Shown here one piece after another: positions 25,411 through 34,085 of a stretch of DNA of 64,000 bases. Source of the DNA: Clostridiaceae bacterium OM02-2AC. GTDB taxonomy: Bacteria; Bacillota_I; Bacilli_A; Erysipelotrichales; Erysipelotrichaceae. Position numbers and translations under genes: made by a program. Position 1 is the first letter of the stretch, and each line of letters opens with the position of its first letter. The stretch spans positions 186,436 through 250,435 of the forward strand of contig QULU01000001.1 of the NCBI GenBank assembly GCA_003481775.1, in the 5' to 3' direction. Below the pieces are notes generated by a model. It made no database searches, was not told the DNA's origin, and worked only from the letters and a program-made list of their open reading frames with translations.

Positions 25411-26844
25411 TATCTGTTCCCCGTCCAGTGAAAATGTTTTGCAGGCTGTGATTTTCACCGAAACGATATCCCCGCTCTGTGCAGTTGTCCGCTTGAAATT
25501 CACCAGCTTATTGGTTTCCGTATACCCGCTGAACACATCCGGATTCTTCTTGCTCGCGCCATCTACCAGCACCTTAACGACAGTTCCCAGATATGCCTCG
25601 TTCTTTTCTCGGGCATACAGGTTCCAGCGCTCATTCAGCTCCTGCAGACGACGCTGCTTAACCGTTAGCGCAACATTATCCGCCATGGATGCCGCCGGTG
25701 TTCCCTCTCTCGGTGAATAGATAAAGGTAAAGGCATTATCAAACCGGCATTCATCCACCAGTGACAACGTGTTTTGAAACTGTTCTTCTGTCTCATTCGG
25801 GAATCCGACAATGATATCCGTAGAGATTGCACAACATGGAATCCGCTCCTTAATCTTGTGGAATAACGTCAGATATTGTTCTCTGGTATAGCGTCTTCCC
25901 ATGATTTTCAGGATATCGCTGTCCCCGCTCTGTACCGGCAGATGAATAAACGGCATGATGTTTTCATAGCGTGCAATCACATCTATCATTTCATCTGTAA
26001 AATCCCATGGATGACTCGTCGTGAAGCGGATGCGTTCAATCCCGATCTTTGCCGTTTCCTCCAGCAATCTTGCAAAGCCGCCTTCCATATGCAAATCCTT
26101 TCCATAGGAATTTACATTCTGACCAAGCAGCGTGATTTCCTTGAAGCCCTCCGCTTTCAGAATGCGAACCTCCTCCAGAATATCCTCCATCATACGGGAA
26201 CGCTCCTTCCCCCTGGTATATGGCACAATGCAGTAGGTACAGAACTTATCGCACCCGTACATGATGTTTACCCATGCCTTGTGCTTGCCAAAGCGGCGAA
26301 CCGGCAGATTTTCGATCACATCCCCCTCTTTGGAAAGCACCTCAACACTGCGTTTTCCATTCACCATGACGTCGTATAACAGCTCCGGAAGACGATGAAT
26401 ATTGTGCGTTCCAAATATCAGATTCACATGACGATATGTTTCCAGCAGCTTCGCGACAACGTCCTCCTCCTGTGCCATACAGCCGCACAGCCCAAACAGC
26501 AGATCCGGATTTTTACGCTTCAAACGCTTCAGGGAGCCGATTTCCCCCAGTACCTTGTCCTCTGCATTTTTCCGGATAGCACAGGTATTCATCAAAATCA
26601 AATCCGCATCCTCGGGATGCTCCACCGCAGTGAAATTCATCTCCTCCAGAATACCGGCCAGTGTTTCACTGTCTCGCTCATTTGCCTGACAGCCATACGT
26701 GCGCAGATAATATTTCTTTCCCTGTCCCAGCAATCGAATCTGCTCCGGTATCTGAAACAGCGATTTCTCAATGACAGCTTCCTTTGTAGTTCTTATCTGA
26801 GCGTCCTTCAGGTTTGGAAGCGCCCATCCCGGTTGTTTTTTCAT
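25408..26844 (-). CDS. miaB: tRNA-2-methylthio-N6-dimethylallyladenosine synthase MiaB
   Basis: A 478-residue radical SAM methylthiotransferase that converts i6A37 to ms2i6A37 in tRNAs. The N-terminal UPF0004 domain holds three Fe-S cysteines ([24 protein letters not shown]), the radical SAM motif CxxxCxxC is in [16 protein letters not shown] near 200, and the C-terminal TRAM domain is at about 415-478. The start is the ATG at 26844 with AGGAG upstream. The N-terminal extension of about 45 residues before the UPF0004 domain is usual in Firmicutes. It stands alone between two terminators. Confidence 0.97.
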   Translation of the reverse strand: MKKQPGWALPNLKDAQIRTTKEAVIEKSLFQIPEQIRLLGQGKKYYLRTYGCQANERDSETLAGILEEMNFTAVEHPEDADLILMNTCAIRKNAEDKVLGEIGSLKRLKRKNPDLLFGLCGCMAQEEDVVAKLLETYRHVNLIFGTHNIHRLPELLYDVMVNGKRSVEVLSKEGDVIENLPVRRFGKHKAWVNIMYGCDKFCTYCIVPYTRGKERSRMMEDILEEVRILKAEGFKEITLLGQNVNSYGKDLHMEGGFARLLEETAKIGIERIRFTTSHPWDFTDEMIDVIARYENIMPFIHLPVQSGDSDILKIMGRRYTREQYLTLFHKIKERIPCCAISTDIIVGFPNETEEQFQNTLSLVDECRFDNAFTFIYSPREGTPAASMADNVALTVKQRRLQELNERWNLYAREKNEAYLGTVVKVLVDGASKKNPDVFSGYTETNKLVNFKRTTAQSGDIVSVKITACKTFSLDGEQI

Positions 26845-26892
26845 ATTCAAACTCCTATCTATCATAAACCATTTTCAATGGCTGACTTACTT

Positions 26893-26920
26893 AAAAAAAC
26901 CAAGCTAATTGGCTTGGTTT
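26893..26920 (-). terminator. Terminator of the ferredoxin gene
   Basis: AAACCAAGC-CAATTA-GCTTGGTTT followed by T residues on the minus strand, starting at the ferredoxin stop codon. Confidence 0.85.
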
Positions 26921-27092
26921 ACTGAGAGATTGCAGAAACTGGACAAGCGCTTACGCATGATCCACAGTCAATACAAGTTCCTTCATCACATACGGATTTA
27001 CCCTCATCGTTCATGCTCAGAGCACCAACTGGGCAAACACCTACACATGCACCACAACCGATGCAAGTATCTACATCTACTTTAACTGCCAT
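26919..27092 (-). CDS. 2[4Fe-4S] ferredoxin
   Basis: A 57-residue clostridial-type ferredoxin. Two cluster motifs CxxCxxCxxxCP are visible, CIGCGACVGVCP in the first half and CIDCGSCVSACP in the second, giving the eight cysteines for two [4Fe-4S] clusters in the usual pseudo-twofold fold. It is a soluble low-potential electron carrier for anaerobic metabolism. AAAGGAGGAATAAAC precedes the ATG. It is monocistronic, with a strong promoter and its own terminator. Confidence 0.97.
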   Translation of the reverse strand: MAVKVDVDTCIGCGACVGVCPVGALSMNDEGKSVCDEGTCIDCGSCVSACPVSAISQ

Positions 27093-27120
27093 TGTTTATT
27101 CCTCCTTTACAACCTCCTCT

Positions 27121-27148
27121 ATTATACCATATACCCGTCGCAGTGCAA
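27121..27148 (-). promoter_or_regulatory. Strong promoter of the ferredoxin gene
   Basis: TTGCAC (27143-27148), a 16-base spacer and TATAAT (27121-27126) with the TG of an extended -10, on the minus strand. Confidence 0.85.
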
Positions 27149-27217
27149 GCTTTTCACTATGAAAAAGATGTGAATTTTTCTTCATCCTTCACAGTCAAAT
27201 CCTATGCCAAAGGTAAG

Positions 27218-27243
27218 AAAAAAGCCGTGAAACTCACGGCTTT
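27218..27243 (-). terminator. Terminator of the rny-ymdB unit
   Basis: AAAGCCGTGA-GTT-TCACGGCTTT followed by T residues on the minus strand, beginning at the ymdB stop codon. Confidence 0.85.
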
Positions 27244-28027
27244 AACATTCTGTCTGTTCGGGACGAATCTGGATGCGTTCTATGTGAACTGCCTTTCTTA
27301 TGGTTTCATCAATACGAACCACAGCCCCACACAGAATCCCCGGACCATCCGCTATTTTAAACTTCGTTTTCTCATCGGTTGTAAAGCGTGTCAGGATTTC
27401 CTGCACATCGCGTCCCAGCACACTGGTATACGCACCGCACATTCCCAAATCGGTGATTGCCGCTGTTCCATATACCAAACGCTCATCCGCCGTCTGAACA
27501 TGCGTATGGGTTCCCACAACCGCCTGCACTCTTCCGGCAAACTGATAGGTAAAGGCGATTTTTTCACTGGTCGTTTCCGCATGCAGATCAACCAGATAAA
27601 TATCCGCATCAATGTCATTCAGGATATCCTCCATGCAGAAGAACGGGGAATCCACAACATTGTTCATCCAGACCTCACCGCATAGATTGGTGATGGCAAC
27701 GCGCATTCCGTTGACTCTTACGACAAGTGTATGCTGACCGTATTCCAACGGCTCCATATTCGCCGGGCGCACCATGCGGTCCGCTTCCTCGATGAACTGA
27801 TAAACATCATTTTTCGAGAAGGTATGATTTCCCATGGTACATACGTCAATCCCCATAGCAAGGAGCTGATGATAAATCTTTCTGGTAATGCCCTTCCCAT
27901 GTGCCGAATTTTCGGCATTGGCGACAACCAGATCAATCTCATATTGCTCCTTCAGCCGCGGCAGCTGCTCCCGCACACACTCTCTTCCAACAGAGCCGAC
28001 AATATCTCCAAGAAACAGAATATTCAT
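27242..28027 (-). CDS. ymdB: YmdB-type metallophosphoesterase (cyclic nucleotide phosphodiesterase family)
   Basis: A 261-residue calcineurin-like phosphoesterase. Metal ligands are visible in order: Asp in FLGDIVG (residue 8), Glu-Asn in NAENSAHG (near 39), Asn-His in MGNHTF (near 67), His in DLHAE (near 150) and His pair in GTHTHVQT (near 175). YmdB proteins hydrolyse 2',3'-cAMP in vitro and influence biofilm and motility decisions in Bacillus. The ATG at 28027 lies one base beyond the rny stop (TAACATG) with no clear ribosome binding site, so it is probably translationally coupled to rny. Confidence 0.93.
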   Translation of the reverse strand: MNILFLGDIVGSVGRECVREQLPRLKEQYEIDLVVANAENSAHGKGITRKIYHQLLAMGIDVCTMGNHTFSKNDVYQFIEEADRMVRPANMEPLEYGQHTLVVRVNGMRVAITNLCGEVWMNNVVDSPFFCMEDILNDIDADIYLVDLHAETTSEKIAFTYQFAGRVQAVVGTHTHVQTADERLVYGTAAITDLGMCGAYTSVLGRDVQEILTRFTTDEKTKFKIADGPGILCGAVVRIDETIRKAVHIERIQIRPEQTEC

Positions 28028-28028
28028 G

Positions 28029-29582
28029 TTATTTCGCCAGTTCGCAGGCTCTGGTTTCACGAATCACTGTCACCTTGATCTGTCCCGGATATGTAAGCTC
28101 CGCTTCGATCTTATCCTTGATATCACGTGCCAGCTTATGGCATCCCAGATCATCCATCTTCTCCGGTACAGCCATTACGCGAACCTCACGTCCTGCCTGA
28201 ATCGCATAGGCACTGTCTACACCATCAAAGGATTTTGTGATTTTTTCAAGCTCCTCCAGACGGTTGATGTAATTCTGCAGGGCTTCATAGCGCGCACCCG
28301 GACGGGCTGCGGAAATCGTATCCGCTGCAATGACCAGATTGGAAATCAAGAACTGCGGTTCCACTTCCCCATGATGTGACTGGATGGCATTTAAGACAAC
28401 CTCACGCTCTCCATGCTTTTTACAGAATTTGTAGCCCAGCTCAATATGACTGCCCTCGACTTCAAAGTCCAGTGCCTTTCCAATATCATGCAGAAGACCT
28501 GCACGCTTCGCCAGCTGCTGGTTCAAGCCCAGCTCTGCCGCCATCATTCCGGTAAGGTGAGCAACCTCCATACTGTGCTGCAGTGCATTTTGTCCATAAG
28601 AGAAACGATACTTCAAACGTCCGATCAGACGAATGATTTCACGATCGATTCTGCCGATTCCCAGCTTGAAGACAGTATCTTCACCGGTTTTCATGATATT
28701 GGTATCCATTTCCTTCTTGATTTTGTGTACAACCTCTTCAATGCGTCCAGGCTGAATACGTCCGTCCTTGATCAGATGCTCCAGAGCCAGTCTTGCGACC
28801 TCTCTGCGAATCGGATCAAAGCAGGAAACGGTAATCGTTTCCGGAGTATCATCAATGATCAGATCAACACCGGTTGCCTGTTCGATCGCCTTGATATTTC
28901 TTCCTTCACGTCCGATGATTCTGCCCTTCATTTCCTCACTTGGCAAGGATACGACAGATACGGTACGATCTACCGCCTCATCGGAGGAAATCCGCTGAAT
29001 GCTGAGAGCAACGATATTGCGTGCCTTCTCATCCGCAATGGACTTCGCTTCCTCTTCCTTTTCTTTGATATACGCCATCGTTTCTTTTTCCATACGCTTT
29101 TCTGTGATGGCCATCAATTCTTCTCTTGCTTCGGCAGTCGTCAAAGAAGCAACACGCTCCAGTTCTTCTACCTGCACATCAATTTTTTCCTGTAATTCTT
29201 TATCTTTTTTATCTAGCATTGCCATTTTGTCAGCTAACTGCGCACTCTTCACATCGATCTGCTTTTCTTTGCTGGTCAATGTTTCATCACGGAAATTCAG
29301 GTTGTCTTCTCTGCGCAGCAGTTTGTTTTCCATATCGGTCACTTCCTGCTTGCGTTCCTTAATTTCCTTCTCAGCCGCAATCTTTAATTCATGAGCTTGT
29401 GTACGACCATCCAGCACTGCCTGTTTTACCATGGAATCGGCTTTTGTTTCCGCTTCCTTCAACAGCATGGATGCCTTTTGCTGATCTTTATTTAAACCCG
29501 CCTTGGAGATAATCACCATGATTACCACACCAATGACAAGACCTGTCAACACAGACAAAAAGATGATAAGTGGATTATCCAT
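28029..29582 (-). CDS. rny: Ribonuclease Y
   Basis: A 517-residue membrane-anchored endoribonuclease that starts mRNA decay. An N-terminal transmembrane helix (about 5-25) is followed by a long coiled coil (about 30-200), a KH domain with GRIIGREGRNIKAIE (near 220) and an HD domain with the metal dyad in GLLHDIGKAL (near 365). Length and domain order match Bacillus RNase Y. It is cotranscribed with ymdB as in Bacillus; its own promoter lies upstream. Confidence 0.97.
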   Translation of the reverse strand: MDNPLIIFLSVLTGLVIGVVIMVIISKAGLNKDQQKASMLLKEAETKADSMVKQAVLDGRTQAHELKIAAEKEIKERKQEVTDMENKLLRREDNLNFRDETLTSKEKQIDVKSAQLADKMAMLDKKDKELQEKIDVQVEELERVASLTTAEAREELMAITEKRMEKETMAYIKEKEEEAKSIADEKARNIVALSIQRISSDEAVDRTVSVVSLPSEEMKGRIIGREGRNIKAIEQATGVDLIIDDTPETITVSCFDPIRREVARLALEHLIKDGRIQPGRIEEVVHKIKKEMDTNIMKTGEDTVFKLGIGRIDREIIRLIGRLKYRFSYGQNALQHSMEVAHLTGMMAAELGLNQQLAKRAGLLHDIGKALDFEVEGSHIELGYKFCKKHGEREVVLNAIQSHHGEVEPQFLISNLVIAADTISAARPGARYEALQNYINRLEELEKITKSFDGVDSAYAIQAGREVRVMAVPEKMDDLGCHKLARDIKDKIEAELTYPGQIKVTVIRETRACELAK

Positions 29583-29608
29583 ACCACAATTCCTCCATTC
29601 GTCTTTCT

Positions 29609-29626
29609 CAGAGAGTTTTCTCTCTG
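29609..29626 (-). promoter_or_regulatory. Hairpin in the rny leader
   Basis: CAGAGAG-AAAA-CTCTCTG in the transcript forms a seven-pair stem with a four-base loop about 30 bases before the rny start and close to the expected 5' end. It could protect the 5' end or be an RNase Y autoregulatory target; this is a guess. Confidence 0.55.
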
Positions 29627-29632
29627 TATTAT

Positions 29633-29661
29633 ATTGTACATAATTTTCACATTTTTCTCAA
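29633..29661 (-). promoter_or_regulatory. Promoter of rny
   Basis: TTGAGA (29656-29661), a 17-base spacer and TACAAT (29633-29638) on the minus strand. Confidence 0.7.
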
Positions 29662-29721
29662 CAAAAAAGCGCACTTTTCACAAAAATGCGTGAATTTATG
29701 TAAGTGTTTCCATATTTACAT

Positions 29722-29743
29722 AAAAAGAAGAAGCCTATGCTTC
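29722..29743 (-). terminator. Probable terminator of the rodZ-recA operon
   Basis: GAAGC-ATAG-GCTTC followed by TTCTTTTT on the minus strand across the recA stop codon. A second weaker hairpin with six T residues follows at about 29664-29690. Confidence 0.6.
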
Positions 29744-30787
29744 CTCCTTTTTCTCCTCACCTGCTTCCGCTTTCTGCGGTGCGGTTTTCTCTCGCAGCTT
29801 TGCACCGAGCTCCTCCATCAGTGCAGGATTGCTCTTAATAAAGGTCTTGGCAGCTTCCTTGCCCTGTCCGATTTTCTCGCCGTTATAGGAGAACCATGCT
29901 CCGCTTTTCATAACGATATCGTGATCCACACAAAGATCCAGCAGCTCTGCCACATAGGAGATTCCCTCCCCATACATGATTTCAATCTGCGCAACCTTAA
30001 ACGGAGGTGCAACCTTATTCTTTACAACCTTGACGTTCACTTTATTCCCGATGATATCCGTACCGTTCTTGATAGCCTCACTGCGTCGAATATCCAGACG
30101 TACAGAGGAGTAGAATTTCAGTGCTCTTCCCCCCGGTGTCGTTTCCGGATTTCCAAACATGATACCGACCTTTTCTCGCAGCTGATTTATAAAGATTGCC
30201 GTACATTCACTGCGGTTCATAATACCGCTCAGCTTCCGCATGGCCTTGGACATCATACGAGCCTGCAGGCCGACATTCGCATCCCCCATCTCACCGTCCA
30301 GCTCCGCCTGCGGTACCAGCGCCGCAACGGAATCGACAACAACCAGATCGATTGCCCCGCTCTTGATCAGCATTTCTGTTATATCCAGCGCCTGCTCTCC
30401 GCTATCCGGCTGGGAAAGAATCAAATCATCGATATTGACTCCCAGATTCTTGGCGTAGGTAGGATCAATGGCATTTTCCGCATCGATAAAGGCTGCGCGT
30501 CCGCCCTTTTTCTGTACCTCTGCAATGGCATGCAGAGCCAGTGTTGTCTTACCGCTTGACTCCGGACCATAAATTTCCACGATTCGCCCCTTCGGGTATC
30601 CGCCGATTCCCAATGCCTCATCCACCTTGATGGATCCGGAGGATATTGCATCAATCTCCACAGAAGCACGATCTCCAAGCTTCATAATGGAGCCTTTTCC
30701 AAACTGTTTTTCAATCTGCTTTAATGTATCATCCAGCAAATCCTTTTTCTTTGCGTCCTTATCCTGGGACTTTTTCTCTTTTTCCAT
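29735..30787 (-). CDS. recA: Recombinase RecA
   Basis: A 350-residue strand-exchange ATPase. Walker A is GPESSGKTT (near 72), the second nucleotide motif [12 protein letters not shown] (near 147), and the loop regions [16 protein letters not shown] and [20 protein letters not shown] are intact. The C-terminal tail is Lys/Glu-rich. It closes the rodZ-pgsA-pncC-recA gene string, the same order as in Bacillus. I did not find a convincing LexA box directly in front; its transcription probably starts upstream. Confidence 0.99.
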   Translation of the reverse strand: MEKEKKSQDKDAKKKDLLDDTLKQIEKQFGKGSIMKLGDRASVEIDAISSGSIKVDEALGIGGYPKGRIVEIYGPESSGKTTLALHAIAEVQKKGGRAAFIDAENAIDPTYAKNLGVNIDDLILSQPDSGEQALDITEMLIKSGAIDLVVVDSVAALVPQAELDGEMGDANVGLQARMMSKAMRKLSGIMNRSECTAIFINQLREKVGIMFGNPETTPGGRALKFYSSVRLDIRRSEAIKNGTDIIGNKVNVKVVKNKVAPPFKVAQIEIMYGEGISYVAELLDLCVDHDIVMKSGAWFSYNGEKIGQGKEAAKTFIKSNPALMEELGAKLREKTAPQKAEAGEEKKEEA

Positions 30788-30799
30788 TCGTCTCTCCTT

Positions 30800-31282
30800 T
30801 TATTCGTCTATTTTCAGGGACTCAGTAGCATCCAGAAAGCGAATGACCTGCTTCCCCATTTCCTCTACAATTGTTTTTCTCAATGCGTTGCGTTCCATCG
30901 CAAGATGAAATTCATAGACCTCACAGCGATGCTGATCTGCAATCGCACAATAAACCAGACCGGCAGGCTTTCCCTCCATGGCATCCGGCCCCGCATTACC
31001 GGTAAAGGATACGCACAGATCGACATCCAGCAGCACTCTCGCCTTTTCTGCCATCTCTTTTGCACAGGGAGCACTGACGACCCCGTATTCCCTTACAATT
31101 TCTTCACGCACGTGCACGACGTTGACCTTGCATTCTGTCCAGTATGTGACAATACCGCCTTTTAAAACAGCAGAAGCACCACTGACTTCTGCTATTGAAC
31201 TTGCGAACAGACCAGCCGTCAGACTCTCACAGCTGCCAATGGTCAGCTTGTCCTTTTTCAGGCGTTCGATCAATGCTTTCAT
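30800..31282 (-). CDS. pncC: Stand-alone CinA C-terminal domain protein (PncC-type NMN amidohydrolase)
   Basis: A 160-residue protein consisting only of the C-terminal half of CinA. Family motifs are seen in GSCESLTAGLFASSIAEVSGAS (core SCESLTAG, near 18), GGIVTYW, GVVSAPCAKEMAE and SFTGNAGPDA, which contains the conserved TGxAGP segment. Such domains deamidate nicotinamide mononucleotide in NAD salvage. The N-terminal molybdopterin-binding-like half of full CinA is absent, as in E. coli PncC. It lies between pgsA and recA, the place of full-length cinA in Bacillus. Confidence 0.88.
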   Translation of the reverse strand: MKALIERLKKDKLTIGSCESLTAGLFASSIAEVSGASAVLKGGIVTYWTECKVNVVHVREEIVREYGVVSAPCAKEMAEKARVLLDVDLCVSFTGNAGPDAMEGKPAGLVYCAIADQHRCEVYEFHLAMERNALRKTIVEEMGKQVIRFLDATESLKIDE

Positions 31283-31284
31283 AT

Positions 31285-31875
31285 TTACATCGTCTCCATG
31301 ACGATATCCTTCAGCTTCAGGAAATACTGCACGCCGCTTGCCGCAGACACCGCCACTGCCGCATAAAACAGAATATCGGCAACAGGAAGTGATACAAACG
31401 CAAATGGCAGGTTGTTCAACAGCAGAAAGATGATGGCAAACATCTGCAGCACTGTTTTCGCCTTACCCATCATACCGGCAGCTACCACCTTGCCCTTAGC
31501 ACTGGCATTCATGCGCAGTCCATCCACAATCATATCCCGCCATATCATGATCAGCACAAATACCGCAGGCACCACACCGTCCACCGCAAACAGGATGAAC
31601 ATCGTATTCACCAGCAGCTTATCCGCAATCGGATCAATAAACTTCCCAAAGGAGGTAATCAGATTGTGCTTTCTTGCGATATGTCCGTCCAAATAGTCGG
31701 TAAAGCTTGCTATCGCAAACAAAACCAGCACAAGCAGCGCCGTCATGCTGACGGCAATATGCGCGCCGTTCACATCAGCACCGAAGGCTTCCGGTAAATC
31801 TGTAAACAGATAGATGCAGGCGATAATCGGAACCAGTAGGATGCGAAACATCGACAGCTTATTTGGAAGATTCAT
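31285..31875 (-). CDS. pgsA: CDP-diacylglycerol-glycerol-3-phosphate 3-phosphatidyltransferase
   Basis: A 196-residue membrane enzyme that makes phosphatidylglycerol phosphate. The CDP-alcohol phosphotransferase signature DG-x2-AR-x8-G-x3-D-x3-D is seen as DYLDGHIARKHN followed by TSFGKFIDPIADK, and about five to six hydrophobic helices are present. I choose the ATG at 31875, the start matching the family N-terminus MNLPNKLS; upstream in-frame TTG/GTG codons are less likely. It overlaps the end of rodZ by 17 bases. Confidence 0.95.
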   Translation of the reverse strand: MNLPNKLSMFRILLVPIIACIYLFTDLPEAFGADVNGAHIAVSMTALLVLVLFAIASFTDYLDGHIARKHNLITSFGKFIDPIADKLLVNTMFILFAVDGVVPAVFVLIMIWRDMIVDGLRMNASAKGKVVAAGMMGKAKTVLQMFAIIFLLLNNLPFAFVSLPVADILFYAAVAVSAASGVQYFLKLKDIVMETM

Positions 31876-32803
31876 TGCTGTCACCCGCAATCTCAAACAC
31901 TATTGTAACTGTTTCACTAGAATTCACAATGGAATCATCCAGCTTTACATTCTTGTCATTGATCTTTAACTGTGTATTATACATGTAGCCGACATAAAGC
32001 TCCAGCTTCATACCCTTTTTCACTTTAATATTTCCTTTGGCTGTGGAATTATATTCATAAATCTGAGCTTTGGGGTCCTTAAGGACATCCCCATCAACGC
32101 TGGCACTGAATCCGGAGGAGCTTCCTGCAAAGGTAACTTCAAATTTCAGCTCATCCCCGTCCTTCAGATTTTCAATGGTGTAATGTGTAGCATCGGTTTT
32201 GGAAATACTGATTTCCTTTTCCTCTTCCTTCTGCTGCTCCTCTTCCTTATCTTTTTCGTCGCTGCTTGGATACTTGTTTGTACCGTTTTCCGTCTGCTCC
32301 GGTGCAGTCGGCTGTGCATTATTCGCCGTTTTTCCCTTTCCGGCATCCGATTTCAGAAATACAACAAACGCAAACATAATAACGATTGCCACGACTGCCA
32401 CAATGGCAATCAGGGATACCAGGGACATATCCGGCTTGCGAAACCGTCGCTTCTGCCGCGTTTTGACATTCGCTGTGGAAACCTTGCTCAGCTTTTCCGA
32501 CTTCGCGATATTCTTCTCAATTTCCTCGTGATTGATCTGCGCCGACGTAGTAAAGGTCATCGTATAATCATTAACGTCCTTCCGCAGTTCATCCTTGATG
32601 TCCTCAAAATCCAGTCCCAGTACATCGCAATAGGATTTCACAAAGAAGCGCAGATAAGACAGATCATCATGAAAAAAGCCGATGTCTCCTTCCTCCAGCG
32701 CTTTTATATGTTTCTGAGTCAGGCGTGTCTGATCGCTCACTTCTTCGATGGTCAGCCCCAGCTCTAATCTTTTCTCTTTTAACAGTCTACCGATTTCTTC
32801 CAT
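31859..32803 (-). CDS. rodZ: RodZ-type helix-turn-helix membrane protein
   Basis: A 314-residue protein with the RodZ layout: a cytoplasmic HTH domain (residues 1-80, with LGLTIEEVSDQTRLTQKHIKALEEGD in part) that in RodZ binds MreB, a basic juxtamembrane stretch, one transmembrane helix at about 130-155, an acidic Glu/Lys-rich linker (about 180-205) and an extracellular beta-rich domain resembling DUF4115. It helps organise cell elongation. It is first in the rodZ-pgsA-pncC-recA order, with a consensus promoter upstream. Confidence 0.9.
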   Translation of the reverse strand: MEEIGRLLKEKRLELGLTIEEVSDQTRLTQKHIKALEEGDIGFFHDDLSYLRFFVKSYCDVLGLDFEDIKDELRKDVNDYTMTFTTSAQINHEEIEKNIAKSEKLSKVSTANVKTRQKRRFRKPDMSLVSLIAIVAVVAIVIMFAFVVFLKSDAGKGKTANNAQPTAPEQTENGTNKYPSSDEKDKEEEQQKEEEKEISISKTDATHYTIENLKDGDELKFEVTFAGSSSGFSASVDGDVLKDPKAQIYEYNSTAKGNIKVKKGMKLELYVGYMYNTQLKINDKNVKLDDSIVNSSETVTIVFEIAGDSNESSK

Positions 32804-32868
32804 AGAGCACCTCTTTATTTATCTTAACTTGTCACATATCAGTATGAACAGATTTTATAATCTCTATT

Positions 32869-32897
32869 ATTATATCAGTCAAATTCTTTTATGTAAA
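32869..32897 (-). promoter_or_regulatory. Promoter of rodZ
   Basis: TTTACA (32892-32897), 17-base spacer, TATAAT (32869-32874) on the minus strand, about 65 bases upstream of the rodZ ATG. Confidence 0.85.
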
Positions 32898-32939
32898 TGA
32901 AACGTTCACAAAATTCGTCTTTCACTTTTTTATCCCATA

Positions 32940-33062
32940 AATCCCTCATTTTCATACCGGAATGCAGCTAACAGCTGGAGTGAACCGGATGTCATCCGCC
33001 TTCGCTCCCCTCTCGCTTACCAAGGCTTCTGTAAGCCGGCTTTCTCTGCATGGAAAGAAATG
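32940..33062. other. GC-richer intergenic stretch with small inverted repeats
   Basis: Between the rodZ promoter and the rnpB terminator lie about 120 bases of higher GC content than the flanks, with CAGCT/AGCTG, CGGAT/ATCCG and CTTAC/GTAAG inverted repeats on the minus strand. No ORF is supported and no known RNA family is recognised. Confidence 0.4.
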
Positions 33063-33087
33063 AAAAAGCGAAGGACGCGCCTTCGCT
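33063..33087 (-). terminator. Terminator of rnpB
   Basis: AGCGAAGG-CGCGT-CCTTCGCT followed by TTTTC on the minus strand, a few bases beyond the 3' end of the RNase P RNA. Confidence 0.85.
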
Positions 33088-33090
33088 GAT

Positions 33091-33449
33091 TGCTTCCACT
33101 GCATAAGCCATGTTCTGTACTTTCTTACGAAAGTGGCAGCCATTTATCTACGTGTTTCCACGTTCCGATCACTGGCTTCGTTTTGCCGTGATTAGATTCC
33201 CCTACCAAATTTGGGTTTCTCGCTTGCGGGGTTTACCCGTTCCATCTTTCCGGTTTCCCGAAAAGCTCGTCTCTGTGGCACTTTTAAAGGAGTCCGCCAT
33301 AGCTTTCACCACAGGCCTTCTCCAGCCGTCAGCTTACGCTGCCTGGATTTATCGTTTCATCCAGCACAAACACTACATTCATCACAGAATGTGCGAGCAT
33401 GGACTTTCCTCTGACCGTACGGGCCAGCGACTGCCGCAGAAGAAGCAGT
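33091..33449 (-). ncRNA. rnpB: RNase P RNA, Bacillus type (class B)
   Basis: The catalytic RNA that matures tRNA 5' ends. Diagnostic segments on the minus strand include GAGGAAAGTCCATGCTCGC near the 5' end, GAAACGATAAATCC, GGTGAAAGCTATGG, GGGGAATCTAATCACGG and the 3' ACAGAACATGGCTTATG. P1 can be paired by eye between TGCTTC..CTGC (33448-33437) and GCAG..GAAGCA (33102-33091), defining ends to within a few bases and a length of about 359. It starts directly after the gpsB stop codon, so it is processed from or initiates within that transcript. Confidence 0.96.
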
Positions 33450-33773
33450 TTATTTTTTACTGGCAAACACCGCGTTTTCCAGACGGGTCAGACGCTTCAG
33501 AATGTCCACATTGCCGTTTGTAGCAGTGCTTTCCTCCTGAACAGCTCCCTGTTTCCCTTCGAGCTCGATGATTTTCGCCTTCATGGCAGCAACCTGCTTT
33601 TCATATTCCTGCAGACGCTCCCCCAGATTCTCAATCATGGCATCGTATTCCTGATAATCATTGATGACAAGATCCAGAAACTCATCCACTTCTACGGATG
33701 AATATCCCTTGAAATCTATATTAAACTGTTTATTCAATACATCTTCCACTTTTAGCTTGAATCTTTTTTCCAT
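33450..33773 (-). CDS. gpsB: Cell division protein GpsB (DivIVA family)
   Basis: A 107-residue DivIVA-like protein. The N-terminal lipid- and PBP-binding domain is recognised by FKLKVEDVLNKQFNIDFKGYSSVEVDEFLD, here cited by its core GYSSVEVDEFL; a coiled coil (about 35-75) and a C-terminal helical trimerisation segment follow. It couples PBPs to the division site. GGAAGGTG precedes the ATG at 33773. The association gpsB-rnpB and the nearby recU/PBP genes match Bacillus. Confidence 0.95.
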   Translation of the reverse strand: MEKRFKLKVEDVLNKQFNIDFKGYSSVEVDEFLDLVINDYQEYDAMIENLGERLQEYEKQVAAMKAKIIELEGKQGAVQEESTATNGNVDILKRLTRLENAVFASKK

Positions 33774-33939
33774 GAATTTCACCTTCCACTTACATAGTTT
33801 CTCAGAATTTCCAGAAAAAAGCAAGGGAAAATTGCACAAACGCACACTTTCCTACGTTTCGACAAACCTGTATATTATTATAAGGTTGCTGCAGGCACAC
33901 TATGGAAACATGGGACGATGGGATTTCTATGTGAAAATT

Positions 33940-33973
33940 CAAACGATTTTCTTAAAGCGGTGGAAATCGTTTG
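33940..33973 (+). promoter_or_regulatory. Ten-base inverted repeat overlapping the PBP promoter
   Basis: CAAACGATTT (33940-33949) and its exact complement AAATCGTTTG (33964-33973) are separated by 14 bases and reach into the -35 hexamer of the PBP gene, a plausible operator for a dimeric regulator of cell-wall synthesis. Confidence 0.5.
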
Positions 33974-33999
33974 TAAAATTGTTTATAGTAGATTATGAT
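33971..33999 (+). promoter_or_regulatory. Promoter of the first PBP gene
   Basis: TTGTAA (33971-33976), 17-base spacer, TATGAT (33994-33999). Confidence 0.65.
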
Positions 34000-34085
34000 A
34001 TAGGATGTGCAAATGACACAATCATAACTTTAAATATCAGACACACCGATCGTGTGCATTCGATACGACAAGGAGGAAACATCAT

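Larger units (their letters stand above)
33774..34085. other. Divergent control region between gpsB and the first PBP
   Basis: A 312-base region holding the promoters of both genes. On the plus strand a promoter and a ten-base inverted repeat are visible (listed separately). Toward gpsB I see only a TATAAT-like element around 33885 and a single TTCGACA heptamer (33858-33864), which is too short to call. Confidence 0.5.

Noticed and set aside
29570..30559. 329-codon plus-strand frame opposite recA
   Set aside because: Exact antisense of a highly conserved gene; Cys/His/Leu-rich composition typical of antisense frames, no ribosome binding site.
33858..33864. Single 0A-box-like heptamer before gpsB
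   Set aside because: One seven-base match is expected several times by chance in 64 kb; no second box nearby.
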